Origin: Comamonas sp. KCTC 72670
GTDB taxonomy: Bacteria > Myxococcota > Myxococcia > Myxococcales > Myxococcaceae
Assembly (NCBI GenBank): GCA_014656495.1
Contig: BNCN01000001.1
Location: 806,001 to 870,000, forward strand
Direction: 5' to 3'
DNA: 64,000 bases
The notes below the pieces were generated by a model. It was not told the DNA's origin, ran no database searches, and saw nothing but the letters and a program-made list of their open reading frames with translations. Made by a program: the position numbers and the translations under genes. Shown here in pieces: positions 47,358 through 59,161 of the stretch; the first letter of the stretch is position 1, and the number at the start of each line of letters is the position of its first letter.

Positions 47358-47715
47358 GGCTCCGTCGCAGCAGCAGGCGCCCCGCCGAGGCAGCGGCCTT
47401 TACGCCCAGCCACGTGCCAGCTCGAACCGTGGTCGGCGCCCTCCACAGCGTGATGCTCCGACGGCGTGGCCGATGCCACCAGCGCCCCCGGCTCCGTCGA
47501 AACAGCAGGAGCCTCCACCGAGGCAGCGGCCTTCACGCCCAGCTCCCGCGTCAGCTCGAACCCTGGTCGGAGCCTTCCGACGCGTGATGCTCCGACGGCG
47601 CGGCCGACTCAGACGCAGACGAGTCCACCGCCGACTCCGGCTCCGTCGAAGCAGCAGGCGCCCCTACCGAGGCAGCGGCCTTCACTCCCAGCTCCCGCGT
47701 CAGCTTGGGATTCAC
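47358..47715 (-). repeat. Imperfect tandem repeats of a methyltransferase gene tail
   Basis: Three related units start at 47358, 47490 and 47639 (spacing 132 and 149 bp), each beginning GGCTCCGTCG and containing CCGAGGCAGCGGCCTT on the plus strand. The third unit codes for the end of the methyltransferase gene; the stop codon (47551) lies in the second. Read on the minus strand, the second unit still shows LTRELGVKAAASVEAPAV and PSEHHAVEGADHGSS, but in another frame. Confidence 0.8.
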
Positions 47716-48609
47716 CCCGGTCTCCGCCAGCAACCGCTCCAGTTGCACGCGTGCGCGCCGGTTCTCCCGGTGCACCCGGCGCCCCAGAATCAGCTCGTTC
47801 TTCAGCGAGTGCTCCCAGCCCGTCAGCTCCGTCACCGTCACCTGGTAGCCGAAAGTCTCCAGCGTCAGCGCGCGAATGACGTTCGACAGGTGCGAGCCGA
47901 ACTCGCGCCGGTGCCACGCGTGCGCGTACAGCAGCGACAGGGTGCCGCTGCCCGTCACGACCGGCCGCTTCTCCTTGAGCTGCGCGGCGACCTCCGCCTG
48001 GCAACACGGCACCACCGCCACGTGGTCCGCCCCGTGCCGGATGGCGGCGACGAGCGCGTCATCCGTGGCGGTGTCGCACGCGTGCAGCGCCATCAGCAGG
48101 TGGATGCGCTCCGGGTACTTCGCCGTGTCGATGTGCGCCGTCTGGAACTGCATCCGGTCGAAGCCCAGCCGCTGGGCCCGGCCCTGCGCCCGCTCCGTCA
48201 GGTCCGGCCGGCCTTCAATCGACAGCAGCGCCCCGGTGTCCGCGCCCTTGAGGAACAGCTCGTAGAGGACGAAGCCCAGGTACGCGTTGCCACTGCCCGC
48301 GTCCACCATCACCGCGTTCGGGTGGCGCGCCTGGACATCCTCCACGGCCGGGCGCAGCAAGCCCATCAGGTGGTTCACCTGCTTGAGCTTGCGCAGCGCG
48401 TCCGCGTTGAGGTGCCCCTCGCGCGTGAGCAGGTGCAGCTCGCGCAGCAACGCGGGGGACTGGTCCGGCAGCAGCTCCCGCCGGACCTGCGAGGCTTTGA
48501 CGTTGCGCCTCAGACGGACACCACCTCGAGGACCTCGGGAATCATCTCCCGCAGGCGCCCCTCGATGCCCATCTTCAACGTCGCCGTGGACGACGGGCAC
48601 CCCGCGCAC
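47551..48609 (-). CDS. SAM-dependent methyltransferase (Methyltransf_32/RRNAD1-like)
   Basis: The SAM motif is AVMVDAGSGNAYLGFVLYEL. LLMALHACDTATDDALVAAI and VAVVPCCQAEVA follow, the pattern of PF13679 enzymes that probably modify RNA or protein. The C-terminal ~45 residues are a low-complexity tail made by a tandem repeat unit. The start is unclear: the frame is open from GTG 48609, 100 bp into the Nfu gene. Inside it, GTG 48597 and TTG 48450 are other choices, and similarity seems to begin near VRRELLPDQSPALLREL just after the Nfu stop. Confidence 0.8.
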   Translation of the reverse strand: MRGVPVVHGDVEDGHRGAPAGDDSRGPRGGVRLRRNVKASQVRRELLPDQSPALLRELHLLTREGHLNADALRKLKQVNHLMGLLRPAVEDVQARHPNAVMVDAGSGNAYLGFVLYELFLKGADTGALLSIEGRPDLTERAQGRAQRLGFDRMQFQTAHIDTAKYPERIHLLMALHACDTATDDALVAAIRHGADHVAVVPCCQAEVAAQLKEKRPVVTGSGTLSLLYAHAWHRREFGSHLSNVIRALTLETFGYQVTVTELTGWEHSLKNELILGRRVHRENRRARVQLERLLAETGVNPKLTRELGVKAAASVGAPAASTEPESAVDSSASESAAPSEHHASEGSDQGSS

Positions 48610-49076
48610 GAGCCCTTCATGTGCAGGTAGACGATGCCGTCCTCGAAGCGGTCCAGGGTGATGTCGCCACCGTCCATGGCCACCGCCGGGCGGATTTCGC
48701 TGTCCAGGATGTCCTGGATGCGGCCCTCGATGGAACCACCGGCGCCCTGCCCCGCAGCCTCGCGGGCCGCGGCCAACGCCGCCTCGTCCACCACCGGCTC
48801 CTCGGACGTCAGGTGGGTGTCCAGCGTGGACATCACCTCGTCATTGAGCTCGTCCCACTCGCCCTCTTCGCCCTTGGTCACCGTCACGAAGTTGGTGCCA
48901 ATCATGACCGCCGTGACGCCGCGCACGTCCATCAGCTTGCGCGCCAGCGGAGACTTCGCCTGGGCCTCTTCGAGGTTCGTGAAGTTCACGGCCCCGCCCG
49001 CCAACAACCGCCGGTCCACCACGTACTTCAGCGTGCTGGGGTTCGGGGTCCACTCGAGCTGGATGTTCACCGACAT
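48510..49076 (-). CDS. Nfu-type iron-sulfur scaffold protein
   Basis: A 188-aa protein. The N-terminal domain (IQLEWTPNPSTLKYVVDRRL) is the Nfu_N fold. The C-terminal NifU-like domain has IRPAVAMDGGDITLDRFEDG and the cluster-binding CAGCPSSTATLKMGIE. It carries or inserts Fe-S clusters. AAGGAG stands eight bases before ATG 49076. The downstream methyltransferase gene follows without a clear gap. Confidence 0.94.
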   Translation of the reverse strand: MSVNIQLEWTPNPSTLKYVVDRRLLAGGAVNFTNLEEAQAKSPLARKLMDVRGVTAVMIGTNFVTVTKGEEGEWDELNDEVMSTLDTHLTSEEPVVDEAALAAAREAAGQGAGGSIEGRIQDILDSEIRPAVAMDGGDITLDRFEDGIVYLHMKGSCAGCPSSTATLKMGIEGRLREMIPEVLEVVSV

Positions 49077-49236
49077 GCAAATCTCCTTGGGAGGACTCCT
49101 CTAAGGCGCTCGCGGCCCCATAGCAACACGGCTCACAGGCTGGCAATCACCTGACCTGCTGGATGCGCTCGCCAGGAATCGTTGCGAAACGAGGGCAAAA
49201 CCAGGACTCCTTGTGCATTTCGCGTAGACTGGGAGC

Positions 49237-49824
49237 ATGTACACCCCTCGGGGCACCCCGCAGCCCTCCTTCCGACCGCCCATGCCCGTACCGCTCGCCG
49301 AGCCCCGAGTGCCCGCGAGCGTCATGGAGGGGCTCTTCGTCCGGGGGCTCCAGGCCGAGGGACGGCTGGCGCAGCAACTGGAGGCGCTGGGCTACGACAG
49401 CCGCCGGCCGGAGCTGGACTACCCCATCACGCTCTGGCAGCGCGCCGTGGCCCTGGCCCGCCAGGAGCGGTTCCCGGAGCTGAGCGACGAGGACGCCTAC
49501 CGGCAGCTTGGCCGCCGGGCGGTGGACGGCTTCGCCCAGACGCTGGTGGGCCGCGTGGCCGCGGTGGCCCTGCCCATGATTGGCCCGGCGAGCGCCCTGG
49601 AGCGGCTGCCGCGCTATCTGGCGATGATGGGCCGCTCGGACGTGGACGTCTCCATCGCCGCCGAGGGCGAGCGGGGCCGCCGGATTTCGCTGTCGGACCG
49701 CTACAACCGGCCGGACGTGATGGCCGGGGGACTGGAGGGCCTGCTGGTGCTGGCCAACGCCCAGCCCCGAATCATCGTGGAGGAGCGGAGCGCGGGCGGC
49801 TACCGTCTGGCCGTGCGCTGGTAG
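49237..49824 (+). CDS. DUF2378-family protein (myxobacterial)
   Basis: A 195-aa protein. Family signs are LDYPITLWQRAVALARQERF, then AYRQLGRRAVDGFAQTLVGR, then ALERLPRYLAMMGRSDVDVS and DVMAGGLEGLLVLA. DUF2378 (TIGR02265) is found mostly in myxobacteria, in many copies per genome, with no known role; the fold resembles heme-NO/4-vinyl-reductase-type sensory domains. It is followed within 26 bp by a second gene. Confidence 0.82.
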   Translation: MYTPRGTPQPSFRPPMPVPLAEPRVPASVMEGLFVRGLQAEGRLAQQLEALGYDSRRPELDYPITLWQRAVALARQERFPELSDEDAYRQLGRRAVDGFAQTLVGRVAAVALPMIGPASALERLPRYLAMMGRSDVDVSIAAEGERGRRISLSDRYNRPDVMAGGLEGLLVLANAQPRIIVEERSAGGYRLAVRW

Positions 49825-49850
49825 CCCGCTGGCGCCCCCGGGAGTACCGC

Positions 49851-50291
49851 GTGTCCTATCCGCCCAGACTGGCCCACCTCGCCACCCGCGCCGTGGTGGT
49901 CGCGAAGCTCGCCCCCACCTACGCCCAGGCCCACCACATCGACGAGGAAGAGGCGGCGCAGCGGCTGTCCAGCGCGCTCGCCGGCCGGATGCTGCCCTCG
50001 CTGCTGGAGTCCACGTGGACGGCCATGCGCGGCACCGCGAAGCGGCTCACCGACGACGGGCTGGTGGAGAAGGTGGCCACCACCCTGGGTGAGCGGCCCA
50101 TGCGGCCGGGGCGGATGGCCCAGGTGGGCCCGGCGCTCAGCGCCTTCTTCATCCTGGTGGACCTGGAGGTGGGCACCGCGGGTGACGCCGCGCGGCGGGT
50201 GATGGAATCGGACGAGGGCCGCAGACGCGGGGCCGAGGGACTGGCGGAAGCCGGACGCTTCCTCGCCGCGGAGCTGACTCGCGGGAAGTAG
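49851..50291 (+). CDS. Uncharacterised helical protein next to DUF2378
   Basis: A 146-aa protein from GTG 49851, with GGGAG ten bases upstream. It begins VSYPPRLAHLATRAVVVAKL and is helical throughout (HIDEEEAAQRLSSALAGRML, MRPGRMAQVGPALSAFFILV). No family is recognised. It is close to the DUF2378 gene in the same direction, so a joint transcript is likely. A longer upstream frame overlapping DUF2378 is not credible. Confidence 0.65.
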   Translation: MSYPPRLAHLATRAVVVAKLAPTYAQAHHIDEEEAAQRLSSALAGRMLPSLLESTWTAMRGTAKRLTDDGLVEKVATTLGERPMRPGRMAQVGPALSAFFILVDLEVGTAGDAARRVMESDEGRRRGAEGLAEAGRFLAAELTRGK

Positions 50292-50357
50292 TCCCCGTCC
50301 GCCGTGGCAGCTGCGGGCACGCATCGTTATAGGCTCGCCCTGGCCCAGGCACCGACG

Positions 50358-51518
50358 ATGTCCACCCCGCTCCCCACGACGCTGCGCATCCTGCGCTCCC
50401 TCGACGAAATCCCCCGCGCCGCGTGGGATGCGCTGGTGGACGCCCAGGCGGAGCCCTTCCTGGAGTGGACGTTCCTCCACGCGCTGGAGGCGAGCGGCTG
50501 CGCGGCGGCGGAGCGGGGCTGGCATCCCCGCCACCTGACGCTCTGGCGCGGCTCGCGCCTGGTGGCCGCCGCGCCCGCGTATCTCAAGGACGACAGCGAC
50601 GGCGAGTTCGTCTTCGACAGCCCCTGGGCCACCGCCGCCGAGCGCGCGGGCCTGCGCTACTACCCGAAGCTCGTCCTCGCCGTGCCCTTCACCCCCGCCA
50701 CGGGCCGCCGCGTGCTGGTGGCCCCGGGCGAGGACCGCGCCGCGCGCGAGGCGGAGCTGTACGCCGCCGCCCAGGAGTTCGCCCGCGCCGAGCGCCTGTC
50801 CGGCATCCACGTCCTCTTTCCCACCGAGGACGAGCTGCCCGTCCTGGAGGCCCAGGGCTTCGCGGTGCGGCTCGGCGTCCAATACCACTGGCGCAACCGC
50901 GGCTACCGCACGCTGGACGACTTCCTGGCCCGCTTCCACGCGCGGCGCCGGCACCAGCTCCGCCGGGAGATGCGCGCGCTGGGCGAGCGAGGCTTCGAGG
51001 TGCGCACGCTGCGCGGCGACGCGCTGGCGGACGTGGACGCGGACACCGTCTACCGCCTGTACGCCACCACGGTGGACAAGTATCCGTGGGGCCAGCGCTT
51101 CCTCACCCCGGACTTCTTCGCCCGCCTGCTCGCCCGCTTCCGGCACCGCTGCGAGTGGGTGGAGGCGCGCCGGGAAGGACGCCTGGTGGCCGGTGCGTTC
51201 AACTTCACCGGTGCCCATGTCCTGTATGGCCGTTATTGGGGGTGCTTCGAGGAGCACCCCTTCCTGCACTTCAACGTCTGCCTCTACCACCCCGTGGCGG
51301 AGGGCATCGCCCAGGGGCTGGCGCGCTTCGAGCCGGGCGCGGGCGGAGAGCACAAGCTCACCCGGGGCTTCGAGCCGCGCCTCACGTACAGTGCCCACCT
51401 GCTCCTGCACCCGGGCATGGACAAGGCGGTGCGCGGCTTCCTGGCCCACGAGCGGGCGGCCGTCGAAGGGAGCCTGCCCCAGTGGCGGGCCGAGACAGGT
51501 TTCAAGGAGGGGGACTGA
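50358..51518 (+). CDS. GNAT/peptidogalycan-type acyltransferase (COG3146, DUF482)
   Basis: A 386-aa protein starting MSTPLPTTLRILRSLDEIPR. Family marks are FLEWTFLHALEASGCAAAE near 35, FPTEDELPVLEAQGFAVRLG, QYHWRNRGYRTLDDFLARFH, ARRRHQLRREMR and HPFLHFNVCLYHPVAEGIAQ. COG3146 resembles FemAB/GNAT aminoacyl or acetyl transferases. A link to cell wall or peptidogalycan synthesis is by family name only. Confidence 0.85.
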   Translation: MSTPLPTTLRILRSLDEIPRAAWDALVDAQAEPFLEWTFLHALEASGCAAAERGWHPRHLTLWRGSRLVAAAPAYLKDDSDGEFVFDSPWATAAERAGLRYYPKLVLAVPFTPATGRRVLVAPGEDRAAREAELYAAAQEFARAERLSGIHVLFPTEDELPVLEAQGFAVRLGVQYHWRNRGYRTLDDFLARFHARRRHQLRREMRALGERGFEVRTLRGDALADVDADTVYRLYATTVDKYPWGQRFLTPDFFARLLARFRHRCEWVEARREGRLVAGAFNFTGAHVLYGRYWGCFEEHPFLHFNVCLYHPVAEGIAQGLARFEPGAGGEHKLTRGFEPRLTYSAHLLLHPGMDKAVRGFLAHERAAVEGSLPQWRAETGFKEGD

Positions 51519-51557
51519 AGGTCCCTCGGCTGTTCAGCAAGGGAGTCCGAACGACTT

Positions 51558-51881
51558 ATGGCGCAGAAGCACGAGCACGATACCTCCGTCATCACGGAGA
51601 CCGTCCCCAAGCAGAAGCTCAAGAAACCGCCGCTCTACAAGGTGCTCCTGCACAACGACAACTACACGACCCGAGAGTTCGTCGTGGCCGTGCTGAGGGA
51701 GGTCTTCCACAAGTCGGAGACGGATGCCGTGCAGATCATGCTGCACGTTCATTACAACGGTGTCGGGGTGGCCGGCGTTTATACATACGACGTCGCCGAA
51801 ACGAAGATTCAGACGGTGGAGGCCGCGGCGCAGGAGAACGACATGCCGCTGCGGCTCTCCATGGAACCCGAGGAAGGTTGA
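51558..51881 (+). CDS. clpS: ATP-dependent Clp protease adaptor ClpS
   Basis: A 107-aa adaptor that brings N-end-rule proteins to ClpAP. The core reads PPLYKVLLHNDNYTTREFVV, then VFHKSETDAVQIMLHVHYNG and VYTYDVAETKI. The residues that hold N-degrons (the NDNYTT loop) are present. It is 3 bp from clpA, in an operon. Confidence 0.95.
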   Translation: MAQKHEHDTSVITETVPKQKLKKPPLYKVLLHNDNYTTREFVVAVLREVFHKSETDAVQIMLHVHYNGVGVAGVYTYDVAETKIQTVEAAAQENDMPLRLSMEPEEG

Positions 51882-51884
51882 AAC

Positions 51885-54182
<2,298 letters not shown>

Positions 54183-54213
54183 TCCCCCTACCCGCGCTGG
54201 CCGCGGACATGAC

Positions 54214-54248
54214 AAGGCCCCGGTCCCCACAGTGGGAGCCGGGGCCTT
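54214..54248. terminator. Bidirectional terminator between clpA and the Che operon
   Basis: AAGGCCCCGG (54214-54223) pairs with CCGGGGCCTT (54239-54248), with further pairing inside the loop (TCCC/GGGA). It lies between the convergent clpA and MCP genes and is followed by CGTCTTTCC. Confidence 0.8.
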
Positions 54249-54277
54249 CGTCTTTCCAGCGGGCCCGAGGGCGCGCG

Positions 54278-55873
54278 CTACTCGACGCGGTAGCTCTTCA
54301 CCGCGCTGGAGAGCTGCTCGGAGATGATTTGCAGCGTGGTGGCGGCCTCGCCGGTGGAGCCGATGCGGGCCACCGTCTCGTCCATCATCTTGGACAAGTC
54401 ATTCACGGCCAGGGTGATTTGGTTGATGCCCACGTTCTGCTGGCTCACCGCGGCGGCAATCTGACGGACGGCGGCGGCGTTGTCCTGGACGATGGAGGAC
54501 AGCTCCCGCAGGTTCTGCCCGCTGTTGCGCACCTGGGCCAGGCCCGACTCCATGCGCTCGGCGCCGCGCTCGGTGATGCGCACCGCGGCCGTCACCTGGT
54601 TGGCGATGTCGTCCAGCAGCTCGCGCACCCGCGTGGTGGCTTCGATGGACTGGTCCGCCAGGGCGCGGATTTCGCGCGCCACCACGCCAAAGCCCTTGCC
54701 GTGCTCGCCGGAGCGGACGGACTCGATGGCCGCGTTGAGCGCCAGCATGTTGGACTGGTCCGCCAGGTCCTTCACCGTCTGGGTGATGCCGCCAATCTGC
54801 TGCGTGCGCTCGCCCAGCTCGACGATTTTCTGGGCAATCTCGCCCACCTGGACGCGGATGTCGTTGAGCCCCGCCATGGTGAGCTCGATGGAGGCCTCGC
54901 CCGACTTGGCCAGCGCGTCGGCGCGCTCGGCCACCGACAGGACGCTCTCCGCCTTCTGCGCGGCCAGCATGGAGGTCTGCTTGATTTCCTGCGCCGTGAC
55001 CTGCGTCTCCTGCAGCGCCGCGGCCTGCCGGGAGATGGTCTGCGCCTGCTCGGTGGAGGACGTGTTGAGGTGCTCGGTGGACTGGGTGAGCGCCACCGCC
55101 GCCTGCTGGAGGTTGACCGTCACTTCTCGCAGCCGGCTCACCATCTGCGAGAAGGAGCTGGCCAGCCGGCCCACCTCGTCCCCGCTCTTCACCTGGATGG
55201 GCCGCGTCAAGTCACCGGACTCCACGATGTGGCCGGCCACCTCCGTCAGGCTCTTGAGCGGGCCGACGATGCTGCGACCGAACAGCGCCGCCACCGCCAC
55301 GCCCACCGCCACCAGCAGCACCGCGAAGCCCACCATGCGCACGCGCAGGCCGGACACCAGGCCTTCGATGTGGTCCCTCGACACGCCCACGTGCACCGCG
55401 CCCAGGCGACCACCGGCCACCGGCGACACCACGTCCAGGGCGCGCAGGCGCTGGCCGCCCGCGTCCACTTCCAGCACGGCGCCCGCGCCGGAGGTGGCGA
55501 CGGCCTCCTTCAACGCCTCCGGGAAGCCGTCCGGGAAGGTGTGGGCCACCACGTTGCCGGCCGAGTCCTGGATGAAGGCGTAGGCCAGGTCCGCGTGGCC
55601 GGCACTGGAGTCCAGCATGGGCTGCAGCGCGCTGGCGCCCGCCACGACGCCCTGCTCCGCCGCCACCGCGAGCCCGCGGGCCACGTGCTGGCCGGCCCCC
55701 AGGTAGCTGTCCACCAGGTCGCTCTCCAGGCGCCGCGTGGCGACGCCGGTGAGCAGGGCCGCCGCCGTCGCGCTGATGAGCGCCGTGACGAGGACGAACT
55801 TGGGTGCCAGCCCCAGCGACTGACGGAACTGCTGCGACAGCTGGGTGGCGAAGGATTGTTGCGGGAGGCTCAC
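54278..55873 (-). CDS. Methyl-accepting chemotaxis protein
   Basis: A 531-aa receptor. Two membrane helices (about residues 25-45 and 190-212, [20 protein letters not shown]) flank a periplasmic sensor of ~140 residues. A HAMP domain follows, then the long signalling hairpin. The tip is well conserved: [20 protein letters not shown], then [15 protein letters not shown]. No C-terminal NWETF-type pentapeptide tether for CheR/CheB is present. It is the last gene of the Che operon, 73 bp after cheB. Confidence 0.94.
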   Translation of the reverse strand: MSLPQQSFATQLSQQFRQSLGLAPKFVLVTALISATAAALLTGVATRRLESDLVDSYLGAGQHVARGLAVAAEQGVVAGASALQPMLDSSAGHADLAYAFIQDSAGNVVAHTFPDGFPEALKEAVATSGAGAVLEVDAGGQRLRALDVVSPVAGGRLGAVHVGVSRDHIEGLVSGLRVRMVGFAVLLVAVGVAVAALFGRSIVGPLKSLTEVAGHIVESGDLTRPIQVKSGDEVGRLASSFSQMVSRLREVTVNLQQAAVALTQSTEHLNTSSTEQAQTISRQAAALQETQVTAQEIKQTSMLAAQKAESVLSVAERADALAKSGEASIELTMAGLNDIRVQVGEIAQKIVELGERTQQIGGITQTVKDLADQSNMLALNAAIESVRSGEHGKGFGVVAREIRALADQSIEATTRVRELLDDIANQVTAAVRITERGAERMESGLAQVRNSGQNLRELSSIVQDNAAAVRQIAAAVSQQNVGINQITLAVNDLSKMMDETVARIGSTGEAATTLQIISEQLSSAVKSYRVE

Positions 55874-55946
55874 GAAGTCACCGCCGGGAAAGCGACGTCA
55901 GGACGGCACCCGCCGGGAGGCGGGGTGTTGAAGCACGGACTGGGGC

Positions 55947-57020
55947 TCACCGGGGAGGACCTCCGCCCTCGGTGCGTCCGCCCCGGAAGGGCGCGAACGT
56001 ACAGCTCTGGAGGATGAGTTCCGGCATGGACGCCAGGGGCACGCCCTGGTCGGTGGCCTTCAATTCAAGGGCGGCGCGCGGCATGCCGAAGACGACGGAG
56101 GACGCCTCGTCCTGCGAGAAGGTGACGCCGCCCGCCTTGCGGATGGCCAGCAGGCCCCGCGCGCCGTCCTCGCCCATGCCGGTGAGCACCACGCCGCCGC
56201 TGCGCCGGCCGAAGGCGGAGGCCAGCGACAGCAGCATCAAGTCACCGCTGGGGCACGGGCCGCCCCGGCTGAGCTGCAGGCGCGCCAGCCCCGCCGCGTC
56301 CACCAGCAGGTCATGGCCGTCCAGCGGGAAATACACGTGGCCGGGCTCCAGCCGCTCGCCCTCCTTGGCGATGGCCACCGGCAGCGGCGTCACCTGGGAC
56401 AGCCAGCGCACCATGCCCTGCGTGAAGCCCACGGTGATGTGCTGGGCGATGAGCAGCGGCACCGGCAACGAGCGGGGCAGCTTGGACAGCACCTCCGCCA
56501 GCGCGGGCGGGCCGCCCGTGGACGCCACCACGCCGAAGATGTCCACCCGCGCGCCCGTGGGCGGCGGCGGCGCCGTGGCGGCGCGCGCGCGGCGGGAGAT
56601 GACGGGCACCTCCGCCATCAGGCACACCGAGTGGGCCAAATCCCGGCCCCAGCGGCGCAGCTCCTCCGCGTTCGTCACGTTGGGCTTGCCGATGAGCTCC
56701 AGCGCGCCGGCGCTCATGGCCTGGAAGCCCAGGTCCACGCCGCGCTGCTCGGCCACCGCGCTCACCACGAGGATGCGCGCGGGGGCCTGCGACATGATGG
56801 CGGCGATGGCCCCCGGCCCGTCCAGGCCCGGCAGCAGCAGGTCCATGGTGATGACGTCGGGACGCAGCAGGCGCGCCAACTGCACCGCGCGGTTGCCGTC
56901 CCCTGCCCGGCCCACGACCTCGATGCGCGGCTCCTCCGTGAGGAGGGCCGTCAGCATGTTCGCCATGGTGGGCGAGTCGTCCACCACGAGGACCCGGATG
57001 GGGGGCCGCTTGACGCTCAC
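55947..57020 (-). CDS. cheB: Chemotaxis response regulator methylesterase/deamidase CheB
   Basis: A 357-aa protein. The receiver domain is phosphorylated at D60 (VITMDLLLPGLDG). The esterase triad is in VVASTGGPPAL (Ser), IAQHITVGFTQGMV (His) and TGMGEDGARG (Asp). CheB removes methyl groups from MCP glutamates. GTG 57020 overlaps the cheA stop as GTGA, with GGGGGAG upstream. Confidence 0.95.
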   Translation of the reverse strand: MSVKRPPIRVLVVDDSPTMANMLTALLTEEPRIEVVGRAGDGNRAVQLARLLRPDVITMDLLLPGLDGPGAIAAIMSQAPARILVVSAVAEQRGVDLGFQAMSAGALELIGKPNVTNAEELRRWGRDLAHSVCLMAEVPVISRRARAATAPPPPTGARVDIFGVVASTGGPPALAEVLSKLPRSLPVPLLIAQHITVGFTQGMVRWLSQVTPLPVAIAKEGERLEPGHVYFPLDGHDLLVDAAGLARLQLSRGGPCPSGDLMLLSLASAFGRRSGGVVLTGMGEDGARGLLAIRKAGGVTFSQDEASSVVFGMPRAALELKATDQGVPLASMPELILQSCTFAPFRGGRTEGGGPPR

Positions 57021-59161
57021 GCGCGACTCCCCCGGCGGCTCATGACGTCCAGCACCTCGGCCAAGAGCCGGCCCGCGGCGCACTCACGCTTGCTCAGATA
57101 GCCGTCCGCCCCGGCCCGCAGGCCGCGCTCGCGCGCCACGGAGCTGTCGTGCGCGGAGACCAGGATGACGGGCAGCGACGCCGTCTCCGGCCGCTCGCGC
57201 AGCTTCGCGATGAGCTGGATGCCGTCCATCTCCTCCATGTCCAGGTCGCAGATGACGACGTCGTAGGTGTCCGTGGCCAGCCGGTCCAGGGCCCGCGCCC
57301 CGCTCGCCGCCAGGTGCACCGTGAAGCCGCCCGCCTCCAGCATGGCCCGGTGCAGCGCGCGCGCGGTGAGCGAGTCGTCCACCACCAGCGCCCGCCGCTG
57401 CGCCGTCACCTGCACCTGCACCGTCTCCGTCACCAGCCAGTCCGGACGGCAGATGAGCAAGAGCTCGCCGCGGCTGAGCGTGGCCGCGCCCTGCCAGGCG
57501 GGCACGTCGCGCACCTCGGACGGCAGCGGGCGGATGACCAGGTCCCGGTCCCCCACCACCGCGTCCACCACCAGCGCCACGCGCTTGCCGCCGCTCTGCA
57601 CGATGAGGAGCGGCTGCCCCTCCGCCGGAGGCGCCAGGGCCCGCAGGCCGAGCCTCGCGCCCAGGTCCACCACCGACACGAGCTGCCCCTGGTACTCCAG
57701 GTGGGCCCGGCGCTTGCCCAGGCGCAGCGACTCCGCGCGCGCCAGCTGCGTGGCCTCCACCGCCAGCATCGGCAGGCCCACCAGCTGCTCCAACACGCGC
57801 ACCACCAGCACCGGCGAGCTGCCCAGGTCCGTGGGCAGCGTCAGCATGAAGCGCGTGCCCTGCCCCGGCGTGCTGGCCACCTCGATGCGGCCCTGCAGCC
57901 CCTCCACCGACGCGCGCACCGCGTCCAGGCCCACGCCGCGGCCGGAGGTGTCCGTCACGTCCGTGCGGGTGCTGAAGCCCGGCCGGAAGATGAGGTCGCG
58001 CAGCTGGTTCTCGTTGAAGCGCGCCGTCTCCTCGGCGGTGACGACGCCGCGCTGCTCGGCCAGCCGGCGCACCGTCTCCACGTCGATGCCGGCGCCGTCG
58101 TCCGACGCCTCCAGGTAGAGCAGGTTGCCCTGCTGCTCCACGCGCAGCGTGAGCGCGCCCTCGTGGTGCTTGCCCGCGCGCTCGCGGTCCGCCGGCAGCT
58201 CCAGCCCGTGGTCCACGGCGTTGCGCAGCAGGTGCACCAGCGCGCCCTGCAGCTTCTCCAACAGGCGCCGGTCCAGCGACACCTCGGCGCCCACCACCGA
58301 CAGCCGCGCCTCCTTGCCCAGCTGGCGCGACAAGTCCCGCACCATGCGCTGCAGCGGGTCCAGGATGGTGCGCACCGGGCGCGTGGTGATGGCCTTGAGG
58401 CCCTCCTCCAGCGCGTCCACGATGTCGCTCGTCTCCTCGCCGTCGGTGCGCAGCGAGCGCGCGGTGCCCGACAGCGCGGTGCGCGCCTCGGCCGTCTCCG
58501 CGAGCAGCCCCTGCTTCGCGAGCAACTGCGCGGCCCGCTCCAGCTCGCGGCCCCGCTCCTCCACCCGCAGGCGCACCTCGCGCAGGCGCTCCACCTCGCG
58601 CATCAGCGCCGTCACCTGCCACGCCGACACGCGCCAGCCCGCGTCCGAGGACTCCGGCATCGCGTCCGGCACCGAGACGGGCTCGGGCGCTGGAGCGGCC
58701 ACGGGCGCGGACACCGCGGCGACCCCGGAGGCGCCCATCGCGGCGGCCTCCTCGGGCGGCGGCGCGTCCGCCACCAACTGCGCCAGGGCGGCGGCGGGGT
58801 CGGGCAGCGCGTCACCCCGGCCATCCGCGTGCGCCTGCGCGCGCAGCAGGAAGAGGTCCAGGCCGTGGAGCAGCACGTCCACCACGGGCCGGGGCATCTT
58901 CTGCGGGTTCGACTTCAGCGGGGCGAGCGCGTCCTCCAGCTTGTGGGCGATGTCGCTCAGGTCCTGCATGCCGAGCGACGCGGCGCTGCCCTTCAGCGTG
59001 TGCAGATGCCGGCCCAGCCGGACATAGAGCTTGGTGAGGGCGTCCGTCTCCAGGCCCTCGCGCTCCAGCTCCAGCAGGTCCATGGTGACCTTCTGGACCA
59101 CCTCCTGGGCCTCGACGGCGAAGCCCGCGACGAGCCCCTGCAGCATCGGATCAACGGGCAT
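57017..59161 (-). CDS. cheA: Hybrid chemotaxis kinase CheA with C-terminal receiver
   Basis: A 714-aa kinase. The HPt domain has phosphorylatable H54 in GRHLHTLKGSAASLG. A Pro/Ala linker follows, then a dimerisation region, the ATPase (LLRNAVDHGLELP, DDGAGIDVETV, GRGVGLDAVRASVE), a CheW-like domain (~450-580) and a receiver (RALVVDDSLTARALHRAM, Asp in VICDLDMEEMDG). Such CheA-REC hybrids occur in myxobacterial Frz-like systems. The receiver may act as a phosphate sink or output. It overlaps cheW by 11 bp. Confidence 0.95.
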   Translation of the reverse strand: MPVDPMLQGLVAGFAVEAQEVVQKVTMDLLELEREGLETDALTKLYVRLGRHLHTLKGSAASLGMQDLSDIAHKLEDALAPLKSNPQKMPRPVVDVLLHGLDLFLLRAQAHADGRGDALPDPAAALAQLVADAPPPEEAAAMGASGVAAVSAPVAAPAPEPVSVPDAMPESSDAGWRVSAWQVTALMREVERLREVRLRVEERGRELERAAQLLAKQGLLAETAEARTALSGTARSLRTDGEETSDIVDALEEGLKAITTRPVRTILDPLQRMVRDLSRQLGKEARLSVVGAEVSLDRRLLEKLQGALVHLLRNAVDHGLELPADRERAGKHHEGALTLRVEQQGNLLYLEASDDGAGIDVETVRRLAEQRGVVTAEETARFNENQLRDLIFRPGFSTRTDVTDTSGRGVGLDAVRASVEGLQGRIEVASTPGQGTRFMLTLPTDLGSSPVLVVRVLEQLVGLPMLAVEATQLARAESLRLGKRRAHLEYQGQLVSVVDLGARLGLRALAPPAEGQPLLIVQSGGKRVALVVDAVVGDRDLVIRPLPSEVRDVPAWQGAATLSRGELLLICRPDWLVTETVQVQVTAQRRALVVDDSLTARALHRAMLEAGGFTVHLAASGARALDRLATDTYDVVICDLDMEEMDGIQLIAKLRERPETASLPVILVSAHDSSVARERGLRAGADGYLSKRECAAGRLLAEVLDVMSRRGSRA

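Noticed and set aside
47213-47536. 107-codon minus-strand frame as a separate gene
   Set aside because: It is a decayed copy of the methyltransferase tail in another frame, without a credible start.
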